From assembly GCF_017811155.1 (NCBI RefSeq), contig NZ_JACVCV010000006.1, positions 238,614 to 302,613 of the forward strand: a stretch of 64,000 nt of DNA, read 5' to 3'. The notes below the pieces were generated by a model, which made no database searches, had not been told where the DNA came from, and worked only from the letters and a program-made list of their open reading frames with translations. Made by a program: the position numbers and the translations under genes. Every line of letters starts with the position of its first letter. Position 1 is the stretch's first letter. Below, piece after piece: positions 1-7,537 of the stretch. The stretch is from Lunatimonas salinarum. Lineage in GTDB: Bacteria > Bacteroidota > Bacteroidia > Cytophagales > Cyclobacteriaceae.

Positions 1-87
1 TTAGCCTATCTTTAATGTTCCGATATCCAAAGAGGCTTGTTTTCTGTTTAAATTATTGAAAATCAGTGTTTTGAATATGTGTAGAAT

Positions 88-1647
88 ATGATATCCAACT
101 CCAAGAAAGATTTTCTGTTTGAGCTGATAAAAAATCTTTCCCCGGCCGAAAAGCGAAGCTTTAAGCTGTTTGCCAAACGGATGGAGGCAAATGAGAACGC
201 AAAGTTTGTGCAACTTTTTGACGTGATGGACAAGATGTCCCATTACGATGAAGCATTACTCTTTAAGAAGGTCCCGGTGGCCAAGAAGCAGCTGGCCAAT
301 CTGAAGTCTCACTTGTATAAGCAAATTCTGGTTAGTTTACGGTTGATCTATTCGGATCGGAATGTCGAACTGCACCTAAATGAGCAGATTGATTTTGCGC
401 GAATTTTGTATTCCAAGGGGCTTTATATGCAGAGCTTAAAGGTATTGGACAAGGCAAAGCATGTGGCTAATAGGTATTTTTTGGACACCTTGGTCCTACG
501 TATTGTGGAGTTGGAAAAGGTGATCGAGTCCCAGCACATCACACGGAGTATGCAAGACCGTGCAGAGACATTGAGTGCGCAGGCCGCCGAGATGTCCGGA
601 CAGATCGCACGGAAAAATGCGTTCAGCAACCTTTCGCTACAATTATATGGGCTTTACCTAAAAACGGGATACGTTAAGGATGCAGAGGACCGAAATAGAA
701 TAGAGGCGTTTTATGCAGCCAACATGCCACAGTATGATATTCAGGAGTTGGGATTCTATGAAAAACTCTACCTCTACCAAGCACAGGTTTGGTTTTATCA
801 CATCGTGCAGGATTTCCCCCTATGTTACCGTGCAGCGCAGCGCTGGGTGGATCTTTTTGAGGAGTTCCCAGAGATGCGCAAAGTGGCCACCGGCAACTAC
901 TTAAAGGCTTATCATTACCTGCTGGATACCCTTTTTTACCTCGGGTATTACGAGCGCTTTACCGAGGTGCTGAAAAAATTTGAGGAAAACCTACGCTCTC
1001 CGGACTTCCAGTTGGATGAAAACGGATCTGTACTCGCATTTCTTTATTTCTATACCAATGCCTTGAATATCCGATTTATGCGGGGAGAGTTTTCTGCGGG
1101 CATTGAAGCCATTATGCCGGCTTTTAAAAAGGAGTTCTTGGCGCTGCAAAACAAACTCGACCTGCATCATCAGGCGGTTTTGAACTATAAAGTGGCTTGC
1201 CTTTATTTTGGTGCCGGCGAAAATCAAGAGGCAATCGCCTACCTGGATGAGGTGATTCAGCACACAGGTGCTGGTTTAAGTGAGGACTTACAGTGTTTTG
1301 CCCATATCCTGAAACTGATTGCGAGTTACGAGGCCGGTCTTGATGAAAACCTAGATCAACAAATTAGAAATGTATATAAGGTGCTTATAAAAATGGATGA
1401 CCTTCACCAAGTGCAAAAAGAGATGATGGCCTTTATCCGTCAGCTGGGACAAATATACGATTATCAGCTGAAGGCAGCATTCGTGGCGTTGAGGGAGCGT
1501 TTAAAACCCTTTGAGCAGCACCCCTACGAAAAACGTGCGTTTTTGTACTTAGATATCATCTCTTGGTTGGAAAGCAAAATCGAAAACCGGTCGGTTCAGG
1601 AGATTATTCAGGAAAAATTCCTGGAAAAACTGGAATTGGAAAAGTGA
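88..1647 (+). CDS. Helical-repeat protein of unknown function
   Basis: A 519-residue protein that I do not recognise beyond its resemblance to conserved Bacteroidota hypothetical proteins. It has no signal peptide and no membrane segment, so it is probably cytoplasmic. The composition (Leu, Tyr, Phe, Lys and Glu rich, with recurring helix pairs such as LYSKGLYMQSLKVLDKA and YYERFTEVLKKF) suggests a TPR-like alpha-solenoid used for protein contacts. The ATG at 88 is the first good start and the region before it is AT-rich. The stop is followed by the converging yceD-rpmF operon, so the gene is probably transcribed alone. Coding is certain; function is unknown. Confidence 0.8.
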   Translation: MISNSKKDFLFELIKNLSPAEKRSFKLFAKRMEANENAKFVQLFDVMDKMSHYDEALLFKKVPVAKKQLANLKSHLYKQILVSLRLIYSDRNVELHLNEQIDFARILYSKGLYMQSLKVLDKAKHVANRYFLDTLVLRIVELEKVIESQHITRSMQDRAETLSAQAAEMSGQIARKNAFSNLSLQLYGLYLKTGYVKDAEDRNRIEAFYAANMPQYDIQELGFYEKLYLYQAQVWFYHIVQDFPLCYRAAQRWVDLFEEFPEMRKVATGNYLKAYHYLLDTLFYLGYYERFTEVLKKFEENLRSPDFQLDENGSVLAFLYFYTNALNIRFMRGEFSAGIEAIMPAFKKEFLALQNKLDLHHQAVLNYKVACLYFGAGENQEAIAYLDEVIQHTGAGLSEDLQCFAHILKLIASYEAGLDENLDQQIRNVYKVLIKMDDLHQVQKEMMAFIRQLGQIYDYQLKAAFVALRERLKPFEQHPYEKRAFLYLDIISWLESKIENRSVQEIIQEKFLEKLELEK

Positions 1648-1686
1648 TCATGCCGGTAAGGTTGCTGGCAGGTTAGCACCCAAACA

Positions 1687-1713
1687 CAAAAAACCAACCT
1701 GAGTACAGGTTGG
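1687..1713 (-). terminator. Rho-independent terminator of yceD-rpmF
   Basis: The 8-bp stem CCAACCTG/CAGGTTGG with loop AGTA is followed on the minus strand by six T residues. It lies about 35 nt beyond the rpmF stop, as expected for an intrinsic terminator. The plus-strand side (CTGTTTGCTTTT) is only moderately T-rich, so it may also slow read-through from the converging gene. Confidence 0.85.
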
Positions 1714-1747
1714 CTGTTTGCTTTTATAAAGGAACAAGGAGCGACTA

Positions 1748-1939
1748 TTATGCCAACACCTCTTTTTCCATGATCACTTGTCCCTTGTAGTATAACTTTC
1801 CATCTAGCCAAAAAGCTCTATGCCGCAAGTGGGTTTCACCAGTGGTTGGGCATTGTGACAATCCAGGAGCATTCAGTTTGTAGTGTGTCCTTCTCTTATC
1901 TCTTCTGGTTTTCGAAATTTTCCGTTTAGGATGTGCCAT
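1748..1939 (-). CDS. rpmF: 50S ribosomal protein L32
   Basis: This 63-residue protein begins [19 protein letters not shown], the usual L32 N-terminus that contacts 23S rRNA in the large subunit. Zinc-binding L32 has two CxxC pairs; here the first is CPTTGE with one Cys, and the second position ([12 protein letters not shown]) has none, so this is a zinc-independent form. It lies 17 nt downstream of yceD in the same direction, the widespread yceD-rpmF arrangement. The length and start are typical. Identification is very secure. Confidence 0.97.
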   Translation of the reverse strand: MAHPKRKISKTRRDKRRTHYKLNAPGLSQCPTTGETHLRHRAFWLDGKLYYKGQVIMEKEVLA

Positions 1940-1956
1940 TTCTCAGTTATGGTTAA

Positions 1957-2502
1957 TTATTCGTTATGCTTTAATTTTTTCAATTCCTCCCAAAGTGGAT
2001 TATTGGCAGGTTTCAATTCTTCGTCTGACTCTTCTGCCGCGCTACTGTATACCATTGTTCCCTCGCTATCTTCGTCATCGAAGGCTTCATCTTGGTATCT
2101 GGGATGTAGCCGTTTGGCTGGAACAGACAGCAAGATAAACTCGTAAATAAACTGGGCTACATTGATTTGGGCAGTTTCGTTGGTAATGAGATAGATCTCC
2201 TCATTCAACTCGCCCTCCTCAGGCCCATACTTGTACAGGATGCGCTCGCGGATGTTTAAAGGTTGATCGTATTCGTCTAAACTACGATCACAGGTCAAAA
2301 CTACCGTCCCGTTTATCTCAAACCACGCCTCGATTACACCAGCCTGTTTTTTTAAGACAACGTTGGCCTTCAGCTTTCCATCTGATACAACGTCATTACC
2401 GGCGAAGTGTCCAAAGAAATCGTTTCCGATCTCAAAAGGGAAAACATGCTCTCCTTCTTTTAGGCGAATGATATCAATGTCAAAATTCTTTAAGAATTTC
2501 AC
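1957..2502 (-). CDS. yceD: YceD/DUF177 family protein
   Basis: A 181-residue DUF177 (YceD) protein. The family sits next to rpmF across bacteria and has been linked to 23S rRNA accumulation or large-subunit assembly, but its mechanism is unclear. Typical features are an N-terminal strand-rich half with a single Cys in VVLTCDRSLDEYD, the later motif NVAQFIYEFILLSVPAKRLHP, and an acidic tail (DDEDSEGT, EESDEEL) ending in LWEELKKLK. The start is GTG with an unusually strong AGGAGG-type ribosome binding site about 6 nt upstream, which fixes it. It forms an operon with rpmF under the promoter near 2535. Confidence 0.92.
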   Translation of the reverse strand: MKFLKNFDIDIIRLKEGEHVFPFEIGNDFFGHFAGNDVVSDGKLKANVVLKKQAGVIEAWFEINGTVVLTCDRSLDEYDQPLNIRERILYKYGPEEGELNEEIYLITNETAQINVAQFIYEFILLSVPAKRLHPRYQDEAFDDEDSEGTMVYSSAAEESDEELKPANNPLWEELKKLKHNE

Positions 2503-2531
2503 TTTTCCCTCCTTTTCCTAAATTAAGATCG

Positions 2532-2539
2532 CAAATTTA
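2532..2539 (-). promoter_or_regulatory. Promoter -7 element for yceD-rpmF
   Basis: The minus strand reads TAAATTTG, a perfect match to the Bacteroidota sigma-A -7 consensus TAnnTTTG. It lies about 30 nt upstream of the yceD GTG. The -33 region is only T-rich, with no clear TTG. Assignment is by consensus and position. Confidence 0.55.
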
Positions 2540-2570
2540 GAAATTTATTTTCGATAAAAAAAAGCGTTGA

Positions 2571-3599
2571 TTAAATATTTGAGCTATCGATCCCCTCTTG
2601 TTTTTGTTTGAGGATTTCGCACGCTTGGAAGATGGCAGTCCGCATCGATCCCTCATTCGCCAAATTCTTTCCGGCAATGTCGTAGGCAGTCCCATGGTCC
2701 GGACTGGTGCGCACGGCGGGTAGCCCTGCCGTGAAGTTTACACCGGTTTCAAATGAAATGGTTTTAAAGGGGATCAGACCTTGATCATGGTACATGGCAA
2801 GCACGGCATCAAACTTTTTGTAATGCATCATACCAAAGAAGCCATCAGAAGGGAATGGGCCAAACACCAACGAACCCTTATCCTTGAACTCCTTTACTAT
2901 CGGTTCAATGATTTCCTGTTCTTCGACTCCAAGCAACCCATCTTCGCCCGCATGAGGGTTTAGCCCTAAAACAGCTATCCGAGGCTTGGCAATTCCAAAG
3001 TCATCTTTAAGCGACTTCATCATCAGCTTAATTTTTTCGCGAATGTTAGCTGTAGTCAATAGGCCGTTAACCTCTCGGAGGGGGATGTGAGAAGTGACCA
3101 AACCCACCCGCATGTCATCGGAAACCATAAACATGAGGCTCTTTTCCACCCCGAAAGCCTCTGATAGAAACTCAGTATGTCCAATAAACTGGTTTTCGGG
3201 GGTGTGGATGTTGTTCTTATTGAGTGGAGCGGTCACTAGTGCATCGATGTGTCCGTTTTTTAGATCATCGGTGGCTTGGCTTAGCGCAGCAAAAGCCATT
3301 TTGCCTGCGTCTACTGTCTGCACACCTGGAAGTATCTCGGGGCAGTCCGGTACCACATTGATGACGTTTACCTTTTTGTGATGTACCTCTTCGATGTTTC
3401 GGATCTGCATGAAGTTAAATTCTTCCAGTCCTAAAGCCTTTTTGTAGAAACTAAGCGCTTTCCCATGTCCATAGATCACAGGGGTGATTAATTTATGTAG
3501 TCGGTTATCCTGTAATGCCTTCATCGTGACTTCTGCACCAATTCCGTTGATGTCTCCGATACTGATTCCTATTACCGGCTTGTTTTTTCGAACGTTCAT
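2571..3599 (-). CDS. pdxA: 4-hydroxythreonine-4-phosphate dehydrogenase
   Basis: PdxA oxidises 4-phosphohydroxy-L-threonine with NAD to the 3-amino-2-oxopropyl phosphate precursor in the DXP-dependent pyridoxal phosphate pathway. The 342-residue length is normal. Visible family features include the N-terminal GISIGDINGIGAEV, the metal-ligand histidines in GHTEFLSEAFG and AMYHDQGLIPFK, and the C-terminal VRTSPDHGTAYDIAGK. The ATG at 3599 fits. It is transcribed leftward ahead of yceD but separated by 68 nt that contain the yceD promoter, so it is probably a separate unit. The DXP substrate pathway enzyme Dxr is encoded about 10 kb away. Confidence 0.96.
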   Translation of the reverse strand: MNVRKNKPVIGISIGDINGIGAEVTMKALQDNRLHKLITPVIYGHGKALSFYKKALGLEEFNFMQIRNIEEVHHKKVNVINVVPDCPEILPGVQTVDAGKMAFAALSQATDDLKNGHIDALVTAPLNKNNIHTPENQFIGHTEFLSEAFGVEKSLMFMVSDDMRVGLVTSHIPLREVNGLLTTANIREKIKLMMKSLKDDFGIAKPRIAVLGLNPHAGEDGLLGVEEQEIIEPIVKEFKDKGSLVFGPFPSDGFFGMMHYKKFDAVLAMYHDQGLIPFKTISFETGVNFTAGLPAVRTSPDHGTAYDIAGKNLANEGSMRTAIFQACEILKQKQEGIDSSNI

Positions 3600-3785
3600 A
3601 GAGTTTATTATGCGCTGATATAAATGTCCGCCGCCTGCGACGAACGGAGTGCAAGTTAGTAAAATATTGGTATTTACGAAGCCCTAGCTCATAGAGTCAG
3701 ACTATACAGCGATGGGGCCTACCAAGAAGATGGTAGATTTGGTGGATAGTAGCCAATCGCCTGTGGTCATTCAGTAATATTATTT

Positions 3786-3793
3786 TACTTTTG
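3786..3793 (+). promoter_or_regulatory. Promoter -7 element for rsmA
   Basis: TACTTTTG matches TAnnTTTG 28 nt upstream of the ATG at 3821. A possible in-frame TTG start at 3791 lies inside this element, which argues for the downstream ATG. No clear -33 TTG is present at the right distance. Confidence 0.45.
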
Positions 3794-3820
3794 GATATCG
3801 GTACGGAAAAAACGCACAAC

Positions 3821-4606
3821 ATGGACAAAGTAAGGGCAAAGAAGCACTTGGGACAGCACTTTCTCAAAGATTTGCGGATAGCTGAACAGATTGCGAAGGC
3901 TGTTACCGGTCATCACGGAGCCAAGGCCGTGCTAGAGATCGGTCCTGGGATGGGCGTGCTTACGGATTTTCTTCTTACGGGTGGCTGGGACCTACACCTT
4001 GTTGAAATAGATGAGGAGTCGGTTGCCTACCTGCGCGAAAAATACCCTGCGCTAATCGGTCGCATCATCCATGCAGACTATCTGAAGACACCGGTTAGAG
4101 ACCTATTGCCCGAGCCGTATGTGGTGGCAGGTAATTTTCCCTACAACATCTCTTCACAGATTTTCTTCAAGGTGCTTGAAGAGCGTGAGCGGGTAAGTGA
4201 AGTAGTCGGTATGCTGCAAAAGGAAGTGGCGGAGCGCATTGCGTCAAAAAGTGGGAATAAGACCTACGGGATCCTAAGCGTCTTATTGCAGGCGTTTTAC
4301 GACGTGGAGTACCTATTTGATGTGCCACCCCATGTGTTTGATCCACCGCCAAAGGTAAATAGTGCCGTCATTCGCCTTAGGCGCAATGAAGTTTCTACAT
4401 TGGGGTGTGACGAAAAGTTGTTTTTCCGGGTGGTAAAGCAGGCCTTTAGCACCCGTAGAAAAACGCTTCGAAATGCGCTCAAAAGTATGGGGGTAGGCGA
4501 AGATTTTGGCCGGGATCCCCTGCTGGACCTAAGAGCGGAGCAATTGGGTGTGCCGGAGTTTATTTACTTAACCAATAACCTACAAGCCTCTTGGAACCAA
4601 TCCTGA
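3821..4606 (+). CDS. rsmA: 16S rRNA (adenine1518/1519-N6)-dimethyltransferase
   Basis: RsmA (KsgA) dimethylates two adjacent adenines in the 3' hairpin of 16S rRNA using S-adenosylmethionine, late in small-subunit assembly. The start chosen gives MDKVRAKKHLGQHFLKD, the standard N-terminus; an earlier TTG would add ten unrelated residues and overlap the promoter. The SAM motif EIGPGMGVLTDFLL and the catalytic motif NFPYNIS (NLPYNIS in most homologues) are present, and FSTRRKTLRNAL marks the C-terminal domain. The 261-residue length is normal. The 3' end overlaps the start of mgtE by 16 nt. Confidence 0.96.
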   Translation: MDKVRAKKHLGQHFLKDLRIAEQIAKAVTGHHGAKAVLEIGPGMGVLTDFLLTGGWDLHLVEIDEESVAYLREKYPALIGRIIHADYLKTPVRDLLPEPYVVAGNFPYNISSQIFFKVLEERERVSEVVGMLQKEVAERIASKSGNKTYGILSVLLQAFYDVEYLFDVPPHVFDPPPKVNSAVIRLRRNEVSTLGCDEKLFFRVVKQAFSTRRKTLRNALKSMGVGEDFGRDPLLDLRAEQLGVPEFIYLTNNLQASWNQS

Positions 4607-5958
4607 AATTTGAGCTTTCAAAAGAATATCTAGAAAGGCTCCGTGAAAGCATAGAGAGCGAGGATGAAGCCTTCATCAAAGCCTCCATGGAGGACGCTAT
4701 CAAGGCAGACATCGCAGCCATTTTGGACGAATTATCCATGGAAGAGGCTCTTTTTGTGCTTAGAGCCCTTGACCCTGCGGTTGCCGCGGATATTTTGATC
4801 GAGATTGATGAGGACTCTCAGTACAAGGTCATCAAGACGATGGCACCTTCCGAGTTGGCGGTGATGATTGATCAAATGGAGTCTGATGATGCGGTGGACG
4901 TATTAAATCAGCTATTGGTCAAAGATAGGGAAGAAGTAATCGGCCACTTGGAGAAAAAGGATAAGACACTCCATATCATGGAGCTCCTTCGGTATGATGA
5001 TGATAGTGCGGGTGGATTGATGGCCAAAGAATTTATCAAAGCCAATCAAAACTGGACCGTCGTACAGACCATTGATGAGATCAGACGCCAAGCAGAGAAT
5101 GTCGACAAGATCTATTCGATCTACGTGGTAGACAACAAGGAAAAACTGATGGGTAGGGTGGCACTTAAGAAGATCATTCTGGCGGCGTCTGAGACTAAAA
5201 TCGCGGATCTATACGATGAAAACATTATTTCAGTACCTACCCACATGGAAGGAGAGGAGGTGGCCGAGATAATGCGGAAATACGACCTGGAGGCGGTGCC
5301 CGTGGTGAATGTAAAGGATAAATTAGTCGGACGTATCACCGTAGATGATATTTTGGATTTATTGCGGGAGCAGGCAGAGGAGGATATTCAAGCAATGACC
5401 GGGATTTCCGATGATGTGGTAGAGTCCGATTCGGTGTATCGCCTTTCCAAAGCCCGTTTACCTTGGCTGCTGATCGGGATGGTAGGAGGCTTATTGGGTG
5501 CTGGATTTATCGGCTTTTTCGAAGAGGGACTGAGTGCGGTGACCGCATTGGCTTTCTTTATTCCACTGATCACGGCTACAGGTGGAAATGTGGGTATTCA
5601 GTCTTCTACGCTGGTAGTGCAGTCCTTGGCTGCTAAGTCGGTTTTTGAAGAAAGCGTTACCAAGCGGTTTATCAAGGTGCTGGTAGTGGCGGTGTTGAAC
5701 GGTATCGTGTTGGCAACGTTCGTATTGGTCACGGTGGTATTGCTATACGGTCAGCCGTTGAAGTTTGGGTTAGTGGTCGCTATCGCATTGTTTTCGGTGG
5801 TCTTATTGGCTTCTTTTATGGGTACGCTGACACCGATCGTACTAGATAAAATGGGGATAAATCCAGCCATGGCTTCGGGTCCATTCATCACTACTGCCAA
5901 TGACTTATTGGGCTTGGCCGTTTATTTTTTCGTCGCTATGTTATTGTTGAATGTATGA
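4591..5958 (+). CDS. mgtE: Magnesium transporter MgtE
   Basis: MgtE is a homodimeric, Mg2+-gated inner-membrane magnesium channel. The 455 residues show the usual order: an N-terminal helical domain (about 1-130, with LDELSMEEALFVLRAL), two CBS domains (about 135-260) and five membrane helices (about 285-455) including the pore-lining ATGGNVGIQSSTLVVQSLA. The start is taken as TTG at 4591, overlapping rsmA, because the next ATG is about 30 residues in and would remove the conserved beginning (KFELSKEYLE). The stop overlaps the next start as ATGA, so rsmA-mgtE-dehydrogenase are probably co-translated. Confidence 0.94.
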   Translation: MEPILKFELSKEYLERLRESIESEDEAFIKASMEDAIKADIAAILDELSMEEALFVLRALDPAVAADILIEIDEDSQYKVIKTMAPSELAVMIDQMESDDAVDVLNQLLVKDREEVIGHLEKKDKTLHIMELLRYDDDSAGGLMAKEFIKANQNWTVVQTIDEIRRQAENVDKIYSIYVVDNKEKLMGRVALKKIILAASETKIADLYDENIISVPTHMEGEEVAEIMRKYDLEAVPVVNVKDKLVGRITVDDILDLLREQAEEDIQAMTGISDDVVESDSVYRLSKARLPWLLIGMVGGLLGAGFIGFFEEGLSAVTALAFFIPLITATGGNVGIQSSTLVVQSLAAKSVFEESVTKRFIKVLVVAVLNGIVLATFVLVTVVLLYGQPLKFGLVVAIALFSVVLLASFMGTLTPIVLDKMGINPAMASGPFITTANDLLGLAVYFFVAMLLLNV

Positions 5959-6908
5959 AAAAGCTGGGAATGACTGTTTTAATTATTGATCAAATGCATC
6001 CAAGTATCGTGCCCTTATTGGAAGCAGAGGGGTTCGGCGTAGACTACAGGCCGGATATCTCCCGCGGGGAGCTTTTGGCATGTATAGGTGCATACGACGG
6101 CTTGGTGATCCGCTCCAAGACACCCATCGATCGAGAAGTATTGGTGGGTGCCAAAAAACTTCGTTTTGTTGCTCGGGCCGGAGCTGGCTTGGATAATATT
6201 GACTTGGAGTTTTTAGAGCAAAATGGAATAGCCTTGTATCATGCGCCGGAAGGAAACAGGGACGCCGTGGCAGAGCACGCTATAGGAATGATCTTAATGT
6301 TGTTTAACAAACTGGGGCAGGCTGATTTTCAGGTACGTAATGGTATCTGGGATCGAGAGGGCAACAGGGGGGAGGAGCTGTCCGGCAAGACCGTAGGGAT
6401 TTTTGGCTACGGAAATATGGGCAAATCGTTTGCCAAGCGACTCAGGGGGTTTGATGTCAATGTATTGGCATTTGATAAATACCTATCCGGCTACGGGGAT
6501 GAGTGGGTGGAGGAGGCTACTTTTGAACAAATACAGCGCGATGCCGATATATTAAGTATTCACGTGCCTCTCACTTCAGAGACCCGTAACTACTTCACCA
6601 TCGAGCGCTTGGAGCGGTTTCGTAAGCCGTTTTATCTCGTCAATACGGCTAGGGGAGAGGTTATTGGCTTTGACACGTTAAATGAGGCTTTATCCAGAAA
6701 AATTCTGAAAGGAGCCCTGCTGGATGTGCTGGAAAACGAACGTTTGCAGGCATTGAGCACGGCACAGAAAATTTCGTTTCAGCAGTTGACTGAGCGCAAA
6801 AATGTCCTGTTTTCCCCGCATGTGGCTGGCTGGACCAACGAATCTTATCTCAAAATCAATCAGGTACTTGTGAAGAAAATATCGGGCAAATGGACGGATC
6901 TTGGATGA
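5955..6908 (+). CDS. D-2-hydroxyacid dehydrogenase (SerA-like)
   Basis: This 317-residue NAD-dependent dehydrogenase belongs to the phosphoglycerate dehydrogenase superfamily. The nucleotide-binding motif GIFGYGNMGKSFAKRL is near residue 150. The active-site Arg and Glu positions are recognisable in VNTARGEVIGFDTL and ALLDVLENE, and the catalytic His in FSPHVAGWT. It lacks the C-terminal ACT domain of E. coli SerA, so it could act in serine synthesis or on another 2-keto acid. The ATG overlaps the mgtE stop (ATGA). Family is certain; substrate is inferred. Confidence 0.85.
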   Translation: MKKLGMTVLIIDQMHPSIVPLLEAEGFGVDYRPDISRGELLACIGAYDGLVIRSKTPIDREVLVGAKKLRFVARAGAGLDNIDLEFLEQNGIALYHAPEGNRDAVAEHAIGMILMLFNKLGQADFQVRNGIWDREGNRGEELSGKTVGIFGYGNMGKSFAKRLRGFDVNVLAFDKYLSGYGDEWVEEATFEQIQRDADILSIHVPLTSETRNYFTIERLERFRKPFYLVNTARGEVIGFDTLNEALSRKILKGALLDVLENERLQALSTAQKISFQQLTERKNVLFSPHVAGWTNESYLKINQVLVKKISGKWTDLG

Positions 6909-6928
6909 TCAAATTTTGGACGCTTACG

Positions 6929-6959
6929 TTGTGAATTAATATTGGATCCTATATCTTTG
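6929..6959 (+). promoter_or_regulatory. Promoter of greA
   Basis: TTG at 6929-6931 and TATCTTTG at 6952-6959 are separated by 20 nt, matching the Bacteroidota promoter form. Transcription should begin near 6966. That leaves a leader of about 80 nt before greA containing the hairpin at 6989-7012. Confidence 0.7.
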
Positions 6960-6988
6960 CATCACTAACATATGAAGAGGATAAAAGA

Positions 6989-7020
6989 AACGGTCTCGTA
7001 GCTGAGACCGTTATTTTATT
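6989..7020 (+). terminator. Hairpin with U-rich tail in the greA leader
   Basis: A perfect 9-bp stem (AACGGTCTC / GAGACCGTT, 6-nt loop) is followed by ATTTTATTTATT. It could terminate the upstream rsmA-mgtE-dehydrogenase transcript. However, it lies downstream of the predicted greA promoter and would be transcribed as part of the greA leader, so it may work as an attenuator. Confidence 0.65.
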
Positions 7021-7045
7021 TATTGGGAGTTAATAAAAAGGTATC

Positions 7046-7522
7046 ATGGGAAATATACAGTATTACACCGAAGAGGGTCTCAAGAAACTCAAAGATGAGC
7101 TTCATGAATTAAAGACGAAGGGCCGTGCCGACATTGCAAGACAGATTGCAGAGGCCAGGGATAAAGGGGACCTGAGTGAAAATGCTGAATACGATGCAGC
7201 CAAAGATGCACAGGGACATTTGGAGTTGAAGATCGCAAAGTTGGAAGGTGTAATCGGAAATGCGCGTGTCCTGGACAACTCGAAATTAGACACTTCCAAG
7301 GTGGGTATATTGAGTACGGTCAAGATTAAAAATATCAAGAATGGCATGACGGTCTCCTACACGTTGGTGTCAGAGGAAGAAGCTGACTTGAAGGCAAATA
7401 AAATCTCCCTAGCCTCCCCGTTTGGAAAAGGGCTTTTAGGAAAGAAACAAGGAGAGATTGCTGAAATCAAAGCCCCAGCGGGGATCTTGAAATTCGAGAT
7501 TTTGGAGATTTCCCATGAATAG
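7046..7522 (+). CDS. greA: Transcription elongation factor GreA
   Basis: GreA binds the secondary channel of RNA polymerase and stimulates cleavage of backtracked transcripts. The 158-residue protein has the N-terminal coiled coil (about 1-75) with the acidic tip motif DLSENAEYDAAKDAQ, and the C-terminal FKBP-like domain ending SPFGKGLLGKKQGEIAEIKAPAG. Length and start are typical. It has its own promoter and a hairpin leader, suggesting regulation at the RNA level. Confidence 0.97.
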   Translation: MGNIQYYTEEGLKKLKDELHELKTKGRADIARQIAEARDKGDLSENAEYDAAKDAQGHLELKIAKLEGVIGNARVLDNSKLDTSKVGILSTVKIKNIKNGMTVSYTLVSEEEADLKANKISLASPFGKGLLGKKQGEIAEIKAPAGILKFEILEISHE

Positions 7523-7537
7523 GTATGCGTGGGGGAG

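Noticed and set aside
3791..3820. Upstream TTG start for rsmA
   Set aside because: It lies in the predicted -7 element and adds residues not seen in RsmA proteins.
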